From NCBI RefSeq assembly GCF_028453695.1, contig NC_135778.1:6458166-6522165 (forward strand): a DNA stretch of 64,000 bases, written 5' to 3'. The notes beneath the pieces were generated by a model. The model did no database searches. It was not told the DNA's origin and saw only the letters and a list, made by a program, of their open reading frames with translations. This DNA comes from Augochlora pura. Taxonomy: Eukaryota; Arthropoda; Insecta; Hymenoptera; Halictidae. This document shows positions 24,868 to 36,775 of this stretch, piece by piece. The translations under genes were made by a program, and so were the position numbers. Numbering within the stretch: the stretch's first letter is position 1; the number at the start of each line of letters is the position of its first letter.

Positions 24868-27800
24868 CTAGGCATTCGATTCTTTCAGATTTTGCAGCTT
24901 CTCCAACTGATCGGGTTGTAATTCATCTGGAATACTTGCCCTTCCCGCCATCACCATTTTCTTCGGCACGATCTCGACATCTTCTGTTTCTGTTTCCTGT
25001 TGTTGTTCCAATTCCTGCTCCTGTTCTAATTGCTGTAGTTGTTGTTGTTCCTGTACATCAATCACCGTGCCGCGAGACGGTATCGACTGAGAATTTTCTC
25101 CTGTGCTCGGCCCAGTCGTCGAGTCCGCCTCGCTGCCGGAACTGCTACTAACCGGAAATGGTGCCGAATCCGCCGGTAAATCGTCCACCGTTGACTTTTC
25201 TTCGATGTCCTCCGGTGCTTCGGTAGTCTCTTGATCCTCTTTCTCATCCATGATAACGGTGGTTTCTTTGCAGTCGCTTTCGTTCATGTCCGTTGTAGTA
25301 GCGCTGGACGGGAGGTCACCACCTTCGGAGCTTTCGGTAGATTTAACCGTGTCGTCGGCAGCCTCCTCTATCCCGGGGAAAGGATGCTCGATTTCCTCCA
25401 TTGGGGTCGCAGCCGTGATTACGATCTGAGCAACACCCAATCCAAATTCATCTTTGGATTGGTCGTCGGTACTCTCGCTGGTCACCGACGGCTTCGCTTT
25501 CTCCTCATCTGTCTGAAAATACGGCAGCAATGGTTAACAGATTTCGATCACGCAACGCGTTCTGTTCGCTTCTCTCTTTAACTAATTTTCTATTTACCTT
25601 CATTCCAGATTCATCCGATACTTGCACAACTAAGCGGCAGTTTTGTGTAAATTCAGTCACGGATTAAATCGAAATAATAGTAATAAATGTTAGTTGGTAG
25701 CTAGAATCAAAATCAGTTCTGCTAACCTACGATGCCAGGCCCCTCGGACCCGTCTTCCTCAAACTGTGAGCCGTAATGGCTTTTCTGGTCCTTGGAAAGA
25801 TTTATCACGAAACCGTCTTGCGTTTGCTCGGCGGCCGCGTTAGCGACTTGCTCGGCCTCCTGCACTTCTGCGCTCACTGGAACAACAATACGTTGATACA
25901 ACAATTCCCAATTATTTTTTTTTCGATTACGATCAAAGTGCTAGCACCTTTCATCATGCCCTGCGTCAACTCGTCCTCCAAGAAAAACTCCGGAACTTCG
26001 GGCGGGGTGAATACAGGAGGCGCAGAGCTCGGTGGTGTTATGTTCTCCTGAAAAGAACATTTCGAAATTCATTCAAATCAAGAAACATCGAGTAGATCCA
26101 ACAGCAGGGTTTGCTAAACGATCGTAATGTAACCTGCGGGGTTAAAGGTGATCCATCGGCAGCGCACGGTTCCATGATTAAAGAGGGGAATAATCCTCGA
26201 TGCCCGCGTATTTCTCCCTCCCACCAGCCGTCGTCAACGTCATGTGGATCTTTTCTCAGAATTTTGACAACGTCGCCCTCGTAGAAGCTGACCTCCTCGT
26301 CGCACGTAGCATCGTAGTCATAAAGAGCGATACAGAATTGCTCGGGTTCTGCACGACAAGAACCTCCGGTTAGTTAGGACTCGATCCACCGAAAGGTCAA
26401 ACTTGACATCGACCGAAGGATCATTGGCAATTACCTCCTATATGATTTTGTACAATAGCTGTTTCCGGAACAGTAGTCTGTTGCAGATTAGCGTCAGGAT
26501 CGACCGCGTCGTGGTCGTCGATCGTGTAATCCACCGAGGAGAAGGATATCTGATGGACAAGTCCCGGCCCCTGGGAAGTCAAACCGGAAGTGGTTTCGGG
26601 CTCACGCTCGACATCAAGATAATTTTGAGGAACGAAACCTTCTTCGCCACGGTAATTGCGAGCTCGCAACCAACCGTCCCCGTCGCCTTCGCCAACAACT
26701 TCGAGCTGTTCGCTCTCAACAATCGACAATTCGTCTGGATTTTGCGCCTGCAACGATACTCACATCAACGATTGTAATATTCCTGACTCACGGTCTGACA
26801 GTTAAATTAAGACGTTGAGTGCTACATTGGTCACACACGAGTGTCGCTTATGGTTAACTAGATTTTGAAATTCATTTTTATTGCAATGCATGAAACAGAT
26901 TAAATATTACTAGGAATTTTAGAATCCTAGCAATTAAACTAACATTTTATTTAAACTAAAGATTTATTAACAGTAAATGTTAACTTCCTGCCTTCGACTC
27001 CATTAATTAAATGGCTTCATTGATATGGGAATTTTTAGAGTTGATATGCGGCACTTAACGTGTTAATAATGATCGCAAAAACTCCAATATACCATGTATG
27101 AATACAGCGCAGTGCATTTGTAAATCGGTTGCGCGGGAGGCGCCTCGTCTGTTTCATGAACTTCCGCCTGCTCGTCTTTCTCCTCGTTGTCCCAGTCTAC
27201 AGCCGTTGGATCGTCCCATCCTACAGTCAACTGCTCTATTCGCTGTTTCTCTTGCTCGAGCAACGCTGCGACAGAAATAAAAAGTACAATTCGTATTCCA
27301 ATATATGTATACTCTACGTATACGTTCCGTATCGATTTACACGCTCACCATCAACTTCCTCGCTGTCGTGCCTTTGTCTTTCGTCGGTAGGCTCTTCTTC
27401 CTGCTGAGAAGTATTCTTTCCACTGCCTGGCCGCTCGACGGTCGTCAGGTCGCTTCCACCGTCTCCGTCGCTGTCATAGAATGAGTCCGAGGACGGATGT
27501 TCCTGTACCACGACGAAAACAATATAATTTAATTGTTCTTATTCATTGGACGATCAACAAAGCTAGGTACGTCGTATGGCAAGGTTACGTCAAGATTAGC
27601 TAGGTACGTCGTATGGCAAATATGATGGAAAGGAAATAAGAAAATAGATATCGGCATTCGCATCCACGGATTAGCGTAATTTATAAGCAGATAATAAGGA
27701 TTCCAGTACCGCCGTTCCAGAAGCGTCCGTCCTCACGGAGAGGGAGCTGGCCGAGCGTGGCATGTCCTGCACGCTTAATGTCTCGACCTCCTGGAGCCAT

Positions 27801-30800
27801 TCGTCGACGTTCACTGAAGAAACAATGAGAGCGACGGTTGCAATGATGATCGGCGTCGACGCAAATCATTAACGACATAGACACGTAAAATTATTAATCA
27901 GAAAACTACTAATCGAGTAGACAAACGGATTTACGAACCTCCACCGTTCCGAAGGCATTCTATTCTCGCCTCTGCTTTCAGCTTAGCTGTCTGATAGACA
28001 AGAGAACACGTAAGAAAGAGAATGTTAATTTTCCCGAAAAGCTTACCTCTGCGCGTCGTATCGCATGCTTCAGCTCGTCCATTTTCGTGTCTAAATCCGG
28101 ACCTTGCGGATCGTTTGGATCAGTCTGTAAAACCGATATTAGCAAAGTGGCCGTTCTCTTGAGTACAATCAAATGGTTCATAGACAGAGTCGATCGTCGA
28201 GCTAGTTTACCTTTTGTCCAGACTCTTTCAGCTGCATAAAATTCTGCAATTTCCTACTGTTCTCTCGGATGCTGCTTAATTCACGCGCTATTCTCGTCGA
28301 CCAGCGACGAGCCTCTTTACCGAGCGTAGCCGCGGCAGAGTGATCGGCGGTTACCCTGCAAACAATGCATTGTTCACACCGTCATTGTTGTTTTGAAATA
28401 TCGTGCTTCGATTCTATTAAGTGACTCACGGACCTATCCACCGGATCGTTGTCGCAACACTCGAACTCGTACTCTATATGCTGCTTCAAAACAGGATAGT
28501 ACAAACAGCAACACTGAATGTTGTATTCTCTGGTGAGCTGCAACACGATGTGGGAATTCGGGTTAATTCATGCTTACCGTCACGTGCCACCAAACAAACC
28601 ATTGACTCGACAAGTGTGCATTTGTATAACGTTTGATTATATGGAATCTATATGGATCGAAGAAGAAATAGTTTCGGCGCATCGACCGTGAACTGTCTTG
28701 TCACGGTAATTGTTAAACGGAGGAGGAACGGATCTCATCGATTCTACTGGCAGTGGTTGAAATCAACGTTTTCCATGACGGTTGTGTCGTGTGTCGTATG
28801 AGGTTACTCACTTGTTGCGCTTGGTCACGAATTTTAGTGAAGCTGTTCTGCGTTGCCAGACAGGTCAAGAGTTCGGTACGACCCATCAGTGTTAAATATT
28901 CGGCTACCTTATCGTAAACGCCTTGTTCCAAATACTGTTCAAACGTGCGACAAACAAGAAAAATATTATGGTTCCGTAAAAAATGGCAAAGGTCGAAGGT
29001 CGAGGGAAGCATAAGGAATCGAATCCACCGACCTGCATGGTGTTCTGTAAATCGACTACAAAATATCTTTTTTGATGGGCATTCGCAGCTGCGAGGCTAA
29101 GTAAATAATCGTTCCGAGCTCCCGTTGACTTTTCCTCCAAGGCGTCGCGTTTCGAGCTCACCTGTGGAACATCGATACTTTAATGCAAACACTATCGTAA
29201 ATATTCGATTATTTACTGCTGTGTTGCTAATTTGTTTCATTCTACCTTTGCGCTGTTCTTCTGCAACGACGTTATCGATTGAAAGAAGGATCCTTTCTTT
29301 TTCTTTAATCTGAAAATCATCAAGCGCGCGAACAGCATTGTTAGGCTTATCAATCGATCATGAAATTGATATGAATCATAGAGTTTCAATGAACACGTAC
29401 TTTTCCTCGATGTCCTTTGCCTTGTCCCGGACGTCGTGAGCACTGTGCTCCTCATCAAAGTACAATTTCTTCGTTTTATCCACATCCTGCACGCACATTT
29501 GCAGCTCCTTTTGTACTATCATCAATTGGTCAATCGCCTGAAACAGAATCCGTGCTGTTAATCCTCGAACTGTCCGCGACAAGACAATAATTTGCTTTTA
29601 CAAATCTAGACGTCCTGAAGTACTAACAAAAGATTGCAGTTTCAACCTTAAACTTTCAGAACTGTTGGAAATCATCTATGCACACGTTTTATCGACCATA
29701 CCTTCTTTGAAATTTGGAGTTTGTGCATCTTCAAGCTTTTGGCGTCGTCGGCAATTTGTTGTTGGAAAACCTCGACGGCCGCCAGCCGAGCTCTAGCCAG
29801 CTTCTCGTTCTCCTCCAGCACGGTCCGCCAAACATTCCACATGTTCCTGAAACGATTCAAACGACTCGAAGTGTTATCGAGCGTCCAAGCGTCGCGGCAA
29901 ACGAGACCTTACCATTTTTCGTCTCCGCCGTCGACCTTCAGGTCCGGAATATACGGGATTTTCTTGTTCAAATAGGCAGAAGATATTTTGAGGAGCGCCT
30001 GTAAAAATATCGTTTACCAAACGTTCACCGAAAGTCCATCGAATAAACAAGACCGAACCAAGCCGAATATCATAATTCGTAGCCGCGACTACTTACCTCC
30101 GAATAGGATTTCTCGATCGCCGATTTCTTTATCGTAAAGTTGCTGAAAAAGAATCGATAGAGCTCGATAAGGTCCGTATTAAATTCTCGGATTACAATTT
30201 CAAATAACTATTCTGAAATTACTATTTTATCCCTGTGTATCGCGGCACGCGGTTCAAGTGGAGGAAATAAAATGCTTGCCAGCTTTAGTCTCTTTAAATC
30301 CTTACGCAATGAATAGGCATGCGTAAACAATCGCAGTCGAGCTATCAATTTCGCATTAAATGGTCAAACGTATCTGTGTGTCGTATCTGCCCGACGTATC
30401 GGTGGATTAATGAAACAGGCGTTCATATCGGCGCGACTCGCGTATCGTAAAACATGGTTCCTATGTCATCGTACGTATCGTTTGCCAACCAAGGGGCGTC
30501 AACGGTCTGCGACATAGAGTTTAGGCGAAAGAGACTCCGAATGACGTTAACAGACAAAAGACAAGACGCTCCGCAAAGCGGCGGTGTCGAGCAAATGGTG
30601 AGCGCGCGATCGCCGAATCGATCGAAAATTTCTGACCAATGTCGGGATGCGCCGCGTGCAGAGCGCGTTCGATTCACGGTCCTCCCTCAAGAATGAATGC
30701 GATCGAAGCGAGCTTGTCTCCCGTTGGAAAGTAAAAGTACGGTCGTTGTCGAAGAGGAACAGAAACTGCTTACGCGACAAGACGCGAATGACGCGAAACG

Positions 30801-33800
30801 CCGGAGGCGTAGAGTGTTTGGAGGTCTTTTATCTAATCCCCTTTTACATAATTACGGGACTCACCGAATATCCTCCAGAAGGTCGCATTCGTGCTGATTT
30901 TTCGCCTGCAACTTGGCCGCCTGCTCCGCGTGTACATTCTTCAGAAATTTTGCGTAATTTCCCTGCGGGAACAGAGAACGTTTCATCGAATCGAGGAATC
31001 GGCAATTGCTTCGCATAACAATTCTGAATAATGACGCGACGCGGCGCGACGAGACAAGACGAAACGCGTTCGTTAACGGGGCAAGAACACGATTTGTAAA
31101 TTAGCTCTCGGTTTCTCAGCGAAGAAAAATGTATGGCGCAGTGGGTGGAAAATAAAAGGTTGTCTCTCTTTCCGCTTCGATTATTGGTCGTTTGCACGGC
31201 ATCCGATAATTACCGGTCAGGGGAACTAACAAGGGTGACGCTTTAATCAACGGCGACGTTGTTCGAAGTCAAGTTCAATTTTGTAGTACATGCAGCTGCA
31301 TCGGCGATCCCTTTACGCATCGAGGCTCGCATTGACCTCGTGAACTCTGATCAACGCCCGTCCGAGCGAACACGTTCGATGTTCGAACATGCGACTCGAG
31401 CTTCACGGAAAATCAATGGGTTCCTTACGAACACGAGCAATAAGCAAACATCTACTTTCTGGACACCGACGCGATAGAATTTTCTAGATATTAAGTGGCT
31501 TGTGAATCAATTACCAGTCCATTGGGTTGCGCGATACGAAATATCGGCTTTTTAAGCGAGAATACATTACCAAAGGAAAGGTAAAATGTAAAGGTCTTTG
31601 TTAACCCGCTCCACATTCTTCCATAATTACTAGGCAACGTCGAGCAACGTTTTATCAAGATAAAATTTTTACAGTAAAACTTATACTGATAGGGTAATGG
31701 TGTCGGTCGTACGGTGTCCAATTGCTGTGCTTTTCATTTGTTTTCACGCGTAATTTAACTTCATATTTAGCGAATAAAACGTGTTATATATTTTTTAGTA
31801 AAAAATAAACAAATAGAAGACTAAATACATTGCATGAGAATCTCACTTGTCTGTCAAAACACTTGAGAACATTTATCGAAACTACTTCTCTGTTAACAAT
31901 TTAATAAAAAAAGGAACGACGAAGATTCAAATGATGATTGTTAAAATTTGTTTGGAATCTTCACGAATATGTAACTTTTATTATAAATTTGATATTGTAA
32001 ATTTTATTATAATTAATATGGAAAATTCAATTATAAATTTGATATTGTTATTTTCATTGTAAATGTTACACAAGACATTGCTCACTCATATAATTGCTCG
32101 ATGTTCTATTTATGCAACGAATTAGCCCAATTCTGATAATAAAGGGAAGTTTCAAGTAGTATAGTAGATTTTGGGCCAGACAGTCCCTGCCGTGGTACGT
32201 CGCGACGCAACGACACGACGCGCACGTATCGCTGCTAATCAATTCGCACAAAAGGGTAACCCCGTTCGATCGCGTTGAAATTCTGACAGGTCTATCGATT
32301 CGCCTTGAACATCAGACGTTGCATTTTTGAATGCGTCCACGGTCTAAAGACTCGAACTCGTAATCGCTGTGTGCGCGTCCGCTGATTCCAGGCATTGTTA
32401 CGCGGATCGTTAAACTGTCTTTATTCGTTCGCCGTTCGTTGATAAATTATTTTTCGTTTATGTCGGAAATAAAATGCACCACCGGCGAAACGCGATAACT
32501 TAGCGTACACGACAAATTGTTTCACGACAAATTCGGGGGCACTCGATGCATTTCGGTTCACAAAGTCCATTTTTAGTAGTTCAGTTACGACAGCCACGAG
32601 CGAACAAACGGGTAGGCGAAACGTCGTTTCTCAAGTTATCAAATGCACAGCTCGACGAGTTGCGCCTGTGTCCTCGATTAATTTTCCTTTAATTTGAGAG
32701 TGAGAAAATGAGGAAGGGAGGAGAGAGAGAGAGAGAGAGAGGGTGGAGAAAGAGACGGAAAGGTCGGGCTTTTAAACAGGCCGGCACGACAAAGTGGCGT
32801 GATACAGCGAAGAATTTCAGGTTGTGGATAAAAGACCGTGCTAAAGGAAATTTATAGCCGGGACACCCGCGACAAAGACATTTATTACTTTGAAAAAAGC
32901 CCTCTATCGATCGCGGAGCCCGACACCCGAGCCTTTCCGGCTCCGGATGAGGAAGGGATGCAGCCAGTCCTTGCGCGAGGATTCCTTCAGAAAAGATTCG
33001 TCTACCGAACAAATATCGTTTTTCATCTTCGAGCGGGCCTCGTTTCGAAACTGTTCTACGGTGGAATACGCTTCGCGTGAGGGTGAACCGACTCGGCAAA
33101 CACCGAAATCGGCCGTAGGCAGCGTAAAAATCTTCCGAGTGCAAAGAATAAACAGAGTGGCGAGAGGAGCGGAGTCGAAGCGTGTTCTTCAAACTCGCAT
33201 CGACGTGGAGAACGTTCTCGCGTTCCTTTTTTTCGCGTATCTCTTTCTGTCTTTCAACCTTCGGGGAGGGTCTCTCTTCTCTCTCTCTCCTTTTCTGTCT
33301 GTCTCTCTTCTCTCTCTCTCTCTCCCTGGATTCTTATCGGGTGACTAGCATTCGACAAGTGGAAGTGGGTCAGGAATCCCCGGATCTTTAACTACGAAAC
33401 TTTATTGTCGTGGAATAGAGGGGCTAAGGGACGGGTCGCGTAACCCGACAAATAGGTCAGTAAATTTTATTGCCCTCGCAGGCACAGGGACCCGGCCTGC
33501 ATGATCCTCCCAAGGACTGCTACTTCTTTCATCAACCTCGCTCGCCATGTGTAACTAATAAGGGATGTCGGTCAAGTAGCCTTTCTAGTATTAATGAAAC
33601 TTATACGGAAGATAGAATCCGAATAAATATCTGACAATTCATTTTTCTATCAATTGCCGTTTATGATCGTAAACCGAAAACAGTTCTATCCGATTAAGAT
33701 CAAGTGTAATATGTTAATGCAAACTCTACGTGTTTTCTTTGAATGAGAAGGTACCGATGAAACGTGGTATGCAATCCCAATTTCAACGTTCATGTTCATC

Positions 33801-35235
33801 ACCCGAGCACAAACGACAGCCGTGGATGACAGAAAACGGAATGAATAGTAGTTTTCCCGAGTAGTAAATTGCATAGTAACATAGGGAAAATCACAGTGGA
33901 TTTCAGTGCTTCTTTTAAACAGCCGGAAAATAAGAAATCGATAGCTTCTATAAAGAAGGATTACGTTTCTAAAAAATATTTCTGAACAATGAAACCAGAA
34001 CCGTTCTTTATACGAATGTGAAAAGTATCGGTGCAGCAAACAGCGCGTTACAGCTAGGAAAATTAAGCCTCGACAAGAAATCGTTATCAGCATGCATAAT
34101 GAACGCTGCATTATTGCGCGAGGAAAGTGCAGCATGGAGATCCTTTAATCAAGCCCGTTGCACTCGAGGGCTTCTGTTCCCTGGTTCGCAGAATAAGCGA
34201 GCTAACCCTTGATGCGATGGTCGGACCACGATACTCCACAGGGATGCTGCGAGATCGTTTAACCATGAATCGGTAGCCTCGGCTCGACCGGAGGAATGTA
34301 AATGATCGATCGAAGAGCGGTTCAAGCGTCGAGCATTTCGGAAAACTCGATAGCACGAGAGGCTCTGATTACGAGGGAACATGGCTACCGAAAATTGTCC
34401 TACATTCAAAATTCAGGATCGATTTGGATGGACGGCCGGACGCGTTGTTATATAAGGAAAGGTCAGAATTTCGGCAGGCACCGGTTCGCTGAAGGCGGCG
34501 TATAATCGCAATGATTACGGGAACCTCGAATCGGGGTGGCGGAAATGATGTCTGCGCGGTGTTCCCAGGTTATTAATCCGAATATTTGGTCTGTTTCATG
34601 GATTTTCGTGTCAGTTTTTGGCATATAGGCTCGAGAGTAAGCGAGCAAGTGAACGAGGGCCTGAACACAGCGCGCATCGATTTTCCCATCGTGGCCAACG
34701 TTCGAGCTAGCTTTACGTCAATTTTTCTGTAAGACGTGTCTGCGGGGCGAGATCGATACGAGACCGTCTCGATCGCTGGTGAAGACGTGACGGAGTGGGT
34801 CGAATCCCCATGATATTGCCGTCGCGTGACATCTTCCGAAACCCATGCTCTCCTCTAATAGCGAGATACGTTTCGTTCTTTTTTCTCCGCGGTGTCTCGC
34901 AGAGTTGACCGAATTTTTCTCAACCGATTTTCACGGTGTACAAGAGATGGTTAATTTCGTTCGTTGATTCTCGGGGACCCGTGACTAGCGATTCGAGGTC
35001 CGCGAAGACTCCTTAGGTGTCGACGGAAGCGCGCGCGCACACGGGGTCCGCTCGGAAGAAGAATGTAACGAGCGTAACGCGAAAAGAGGACAGAGATCGG
35101 GGTTTGAGACGTTTAGTGCAGAAGAAGGAGTTTGGTAACGATCGGATGTATGAATTCCAGAATAGATAGAATAGACTGGCATGTGGTTGACTTAGGCGAC
35201 TCGGCTTCTCTTACTTTTCTTGGTGGTGGTTGCAT
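24868..35235 (-). CDS. Nwk: Nervous wreck (F-BAR and double SH3 protein; FCHSD family)
   Basis: Membrane-bending adaptor of presynaptic endocytic zones. It binds WASp, dynamin and Dap160 and limits synaptic growth signalling. Twenty-two coding exons join in frame: 35215-35235, 30865-30962, 30107-30142, 29913-29998, 29702-29846, 29401-29537, 29246-29309, 29033-29161, 28812-28934, 28434-28537, 28212-28355, 28047-28124, 27939-27990, 27710-27813, 27349-27502, 27093-27265, 26435-26747, 26134-26348, 25948-26047, 25737-25876, 25598-25629, 24868-25512. They total 3093 nt, or 1030 residues. The start MQPPPRK runs into GNYAKFLKNVHAEQAAKLQ, the F-BAR beginning. SH3a (YKCTALYSY to VPQNYLDVE) is near residues 538-600. 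SH3b (FCIALYDYDAT to GLFPSLIMEP) is near 655-717. The last exon is acidic and Ser/Thr-rich, with a Gln-rich block. Weak donors GTCCGT, GTTCGT and GTTAGC occur. No frame break was seen. Confidence 0.95.
27561..27619. repeat. Short direct repeat, 22-bp unit with 37-bp period
   Basis: Identical 22-bp copies at 27561-27582 and 27598-27619, each starting AGCTAGGTACG and ending TATGGCAA, lie in a Nwk intron just upstream of exon 15 (in gene orientation, downstream of exon 14). The segment between them is unique. It looks like a small local duplication. Confidence 0.85.
32721..32741 (+). repeat. (GA)n tract
   Basis: A 21-bp GA repeat in Nwk intron 1. A complementary TC-rich tract lies about 550 bp away on the same strand. 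Confidence 0.9.
33271..33327 (+). repeat. (TC)n-rich tract
   Basis: Pyrimidine tract of TCTC repeats with a few interruptions, in Nwk intron 1. Confidence 0.9.
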
Positions 35236-36775
35236 GCTGGACGAGCGTTGAGCGGCCTGCTCCGCAGCCTCACCGCTGGCAGCCCGTTTTACACCGTCCG
35301 GGCCGGGGAGGGGTGCTCTGTTGTTTTCGTACGCCTCACCCGACACACAACAATGAACGCGCAACCACCCTCTTCACAGCTCGCGTGTTCGTACGCTACT
35401 GCTCTCCTGCCCTCAACCGAACTAGCCTGTTTATTGATCGCACACGCGCCTGCGTCCTCTCGATGATACGCCTTCGGGATCTCCCTCTCTCCCACGCACC
35501 CTCTCTCAACCCTCTTCGACGCGTCCTCGGTTCGGCTCGACTCGGCTCTCTCGCGCCACCCGCACACTCTGTGCCCTGACCTCTTCTTCTTTGTCATTTA
35601 CCGACCGACATGAGATTCGTTGGCCGGATAGTTTCATCTAAAATATTAAACAGTTTCGGAAAAGTAAAGTCGAGAAATTACGGAAAATTGTCAAAGTAGC
35701 TTACCGGAACAACGCCAAGATCGAAAGTTTTAAATACCGCTGTAGATACCGAAAGTGTAGGCGTATGACTTCGTACTTTCGATCTTGGACATTTTTTTGG
35801 GAATTATAGTCGAAGTATAATGTTACCGAATCAAGACTCCCGATTTGAGAGGTATCTTTGAAAAAAAAATTAAGATTTTTTGGATTTAACCAAATGTTGA
35901 AGAATTTTGGAAAAATCGATTTTATTGGTGAGAATATGATCAGTCGCTTGAACTAGCGCATCCCCTTGTAAATAATCGTTATTTTCCGTGCAATAAAGAG
36001 TTAACAAACACTCCCGAAAGATTGATATATACACGTGTAGAAATAATATTTAATATGAGGAAGTTTATTAGTCTATTTTTTTTAATTAGCAAATATTGCA
36101 TCATAAACGATCATATATGACCATGCAGTCATGTTTAATCGTTTGTGTTCGAGCTGCGATGAATGTTACGATGAAATGAGGAATTAACCAGACAGCGTAG
36201 ACTCGGAAACGGTATTCAACTTTATTAATTGTATAAAACGGGAGAGTGCTCGTCGCAGCAAATACATACCGAACGAATCCATTACTTCGCGTTTGACACA
36301 TTTGTAATAGTTGTAAGAAACGTTGAATGTCACATAGAAAATTGAAAAAGGTCGCAACGTTTGTTGTTAAATTAATTTGAACGCTAGGTACAAGGACTAT
36401 CACAAGATACTAGACGACCATCCACGAGAAGCGATCTCGTTTCCCTCGACGCAACGTTTATTGCTCTCCGACTGGCAACGAGTAAAAAATCGAGAGATCT
36501 CGACTTGCCTCACTTTCCTAAGCCTTTCTTCAAAAAGACTGTATCGCGCGCTAAGCGCAACATTATTCGGCTAACGTGCGTTGGTTGCTTTAGAAAAATA
36601 TGGAAACCACCGCGAAGCGTCCTCTTTGGAAAATCAACTTTGGATTTGAAGCTTGAAATTGACGCGAGAAGTGAAGCGGTCCATAAACGCTCGCTGAGTT
36701 CTGTAGTTTGTTCGGCCGAGAACATTCGAAAATTCAAAATCTCAATATTCGAAAATTCGAACGTTTGATAACATT
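35236..36775. other. Region upstream of Nwk, downstream of BTBD10
   Basis: About 1.5 kb. The 350 bp next to the Nwk start are GC-rich, with CpGs and pyrimidine-rich stretches. They most likely hold the Nwk leader and promoter. The remainder (35.6-36.7 kb) is AT-richer and holds nothing recognisable apart from the BTBD10 3' UTR. Confidence 0.65.

Larger units (their letters stand above)
30963..35214. other. Nwk first intron
   Basis: About 4.25 kb. It holds a GA repeat (32721-32741), a TC-rich tract (33271-33327) and AT-rich plus GC-rich patches. Its longest open frame (32689-33192, minus) overlaps the GA tract and encodes a low-complexity tail, so I do not call it a gene. GC-rich blocks near 30.5-31.4 kb and 34.3-35.1 kb could be enhancers or alternative first exons. 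Confidence 0.75.

Noticed and set aside
24822..26777. Long plus-strand frames opposite the Nwk 3' exons
   Set aside because: They are antisense shadows of the Nwk acidic tail and SH3 exons, which have proper splice sites and known domains.
32689..33348. Frames of 150-167 codons on both strands in Nwk intron 1
   Set aside because: Their ends are low-complexity translations of GA/TC tracts, and the remainder matches no family I know.
35220..35597. Frames of 102-119 codons on both strands around the Nwk start
   Set aside because: CpG-rich promoter DNA with few stops. The only supported coding segment is the 7-codon Nwk first exon at 35215-35235.
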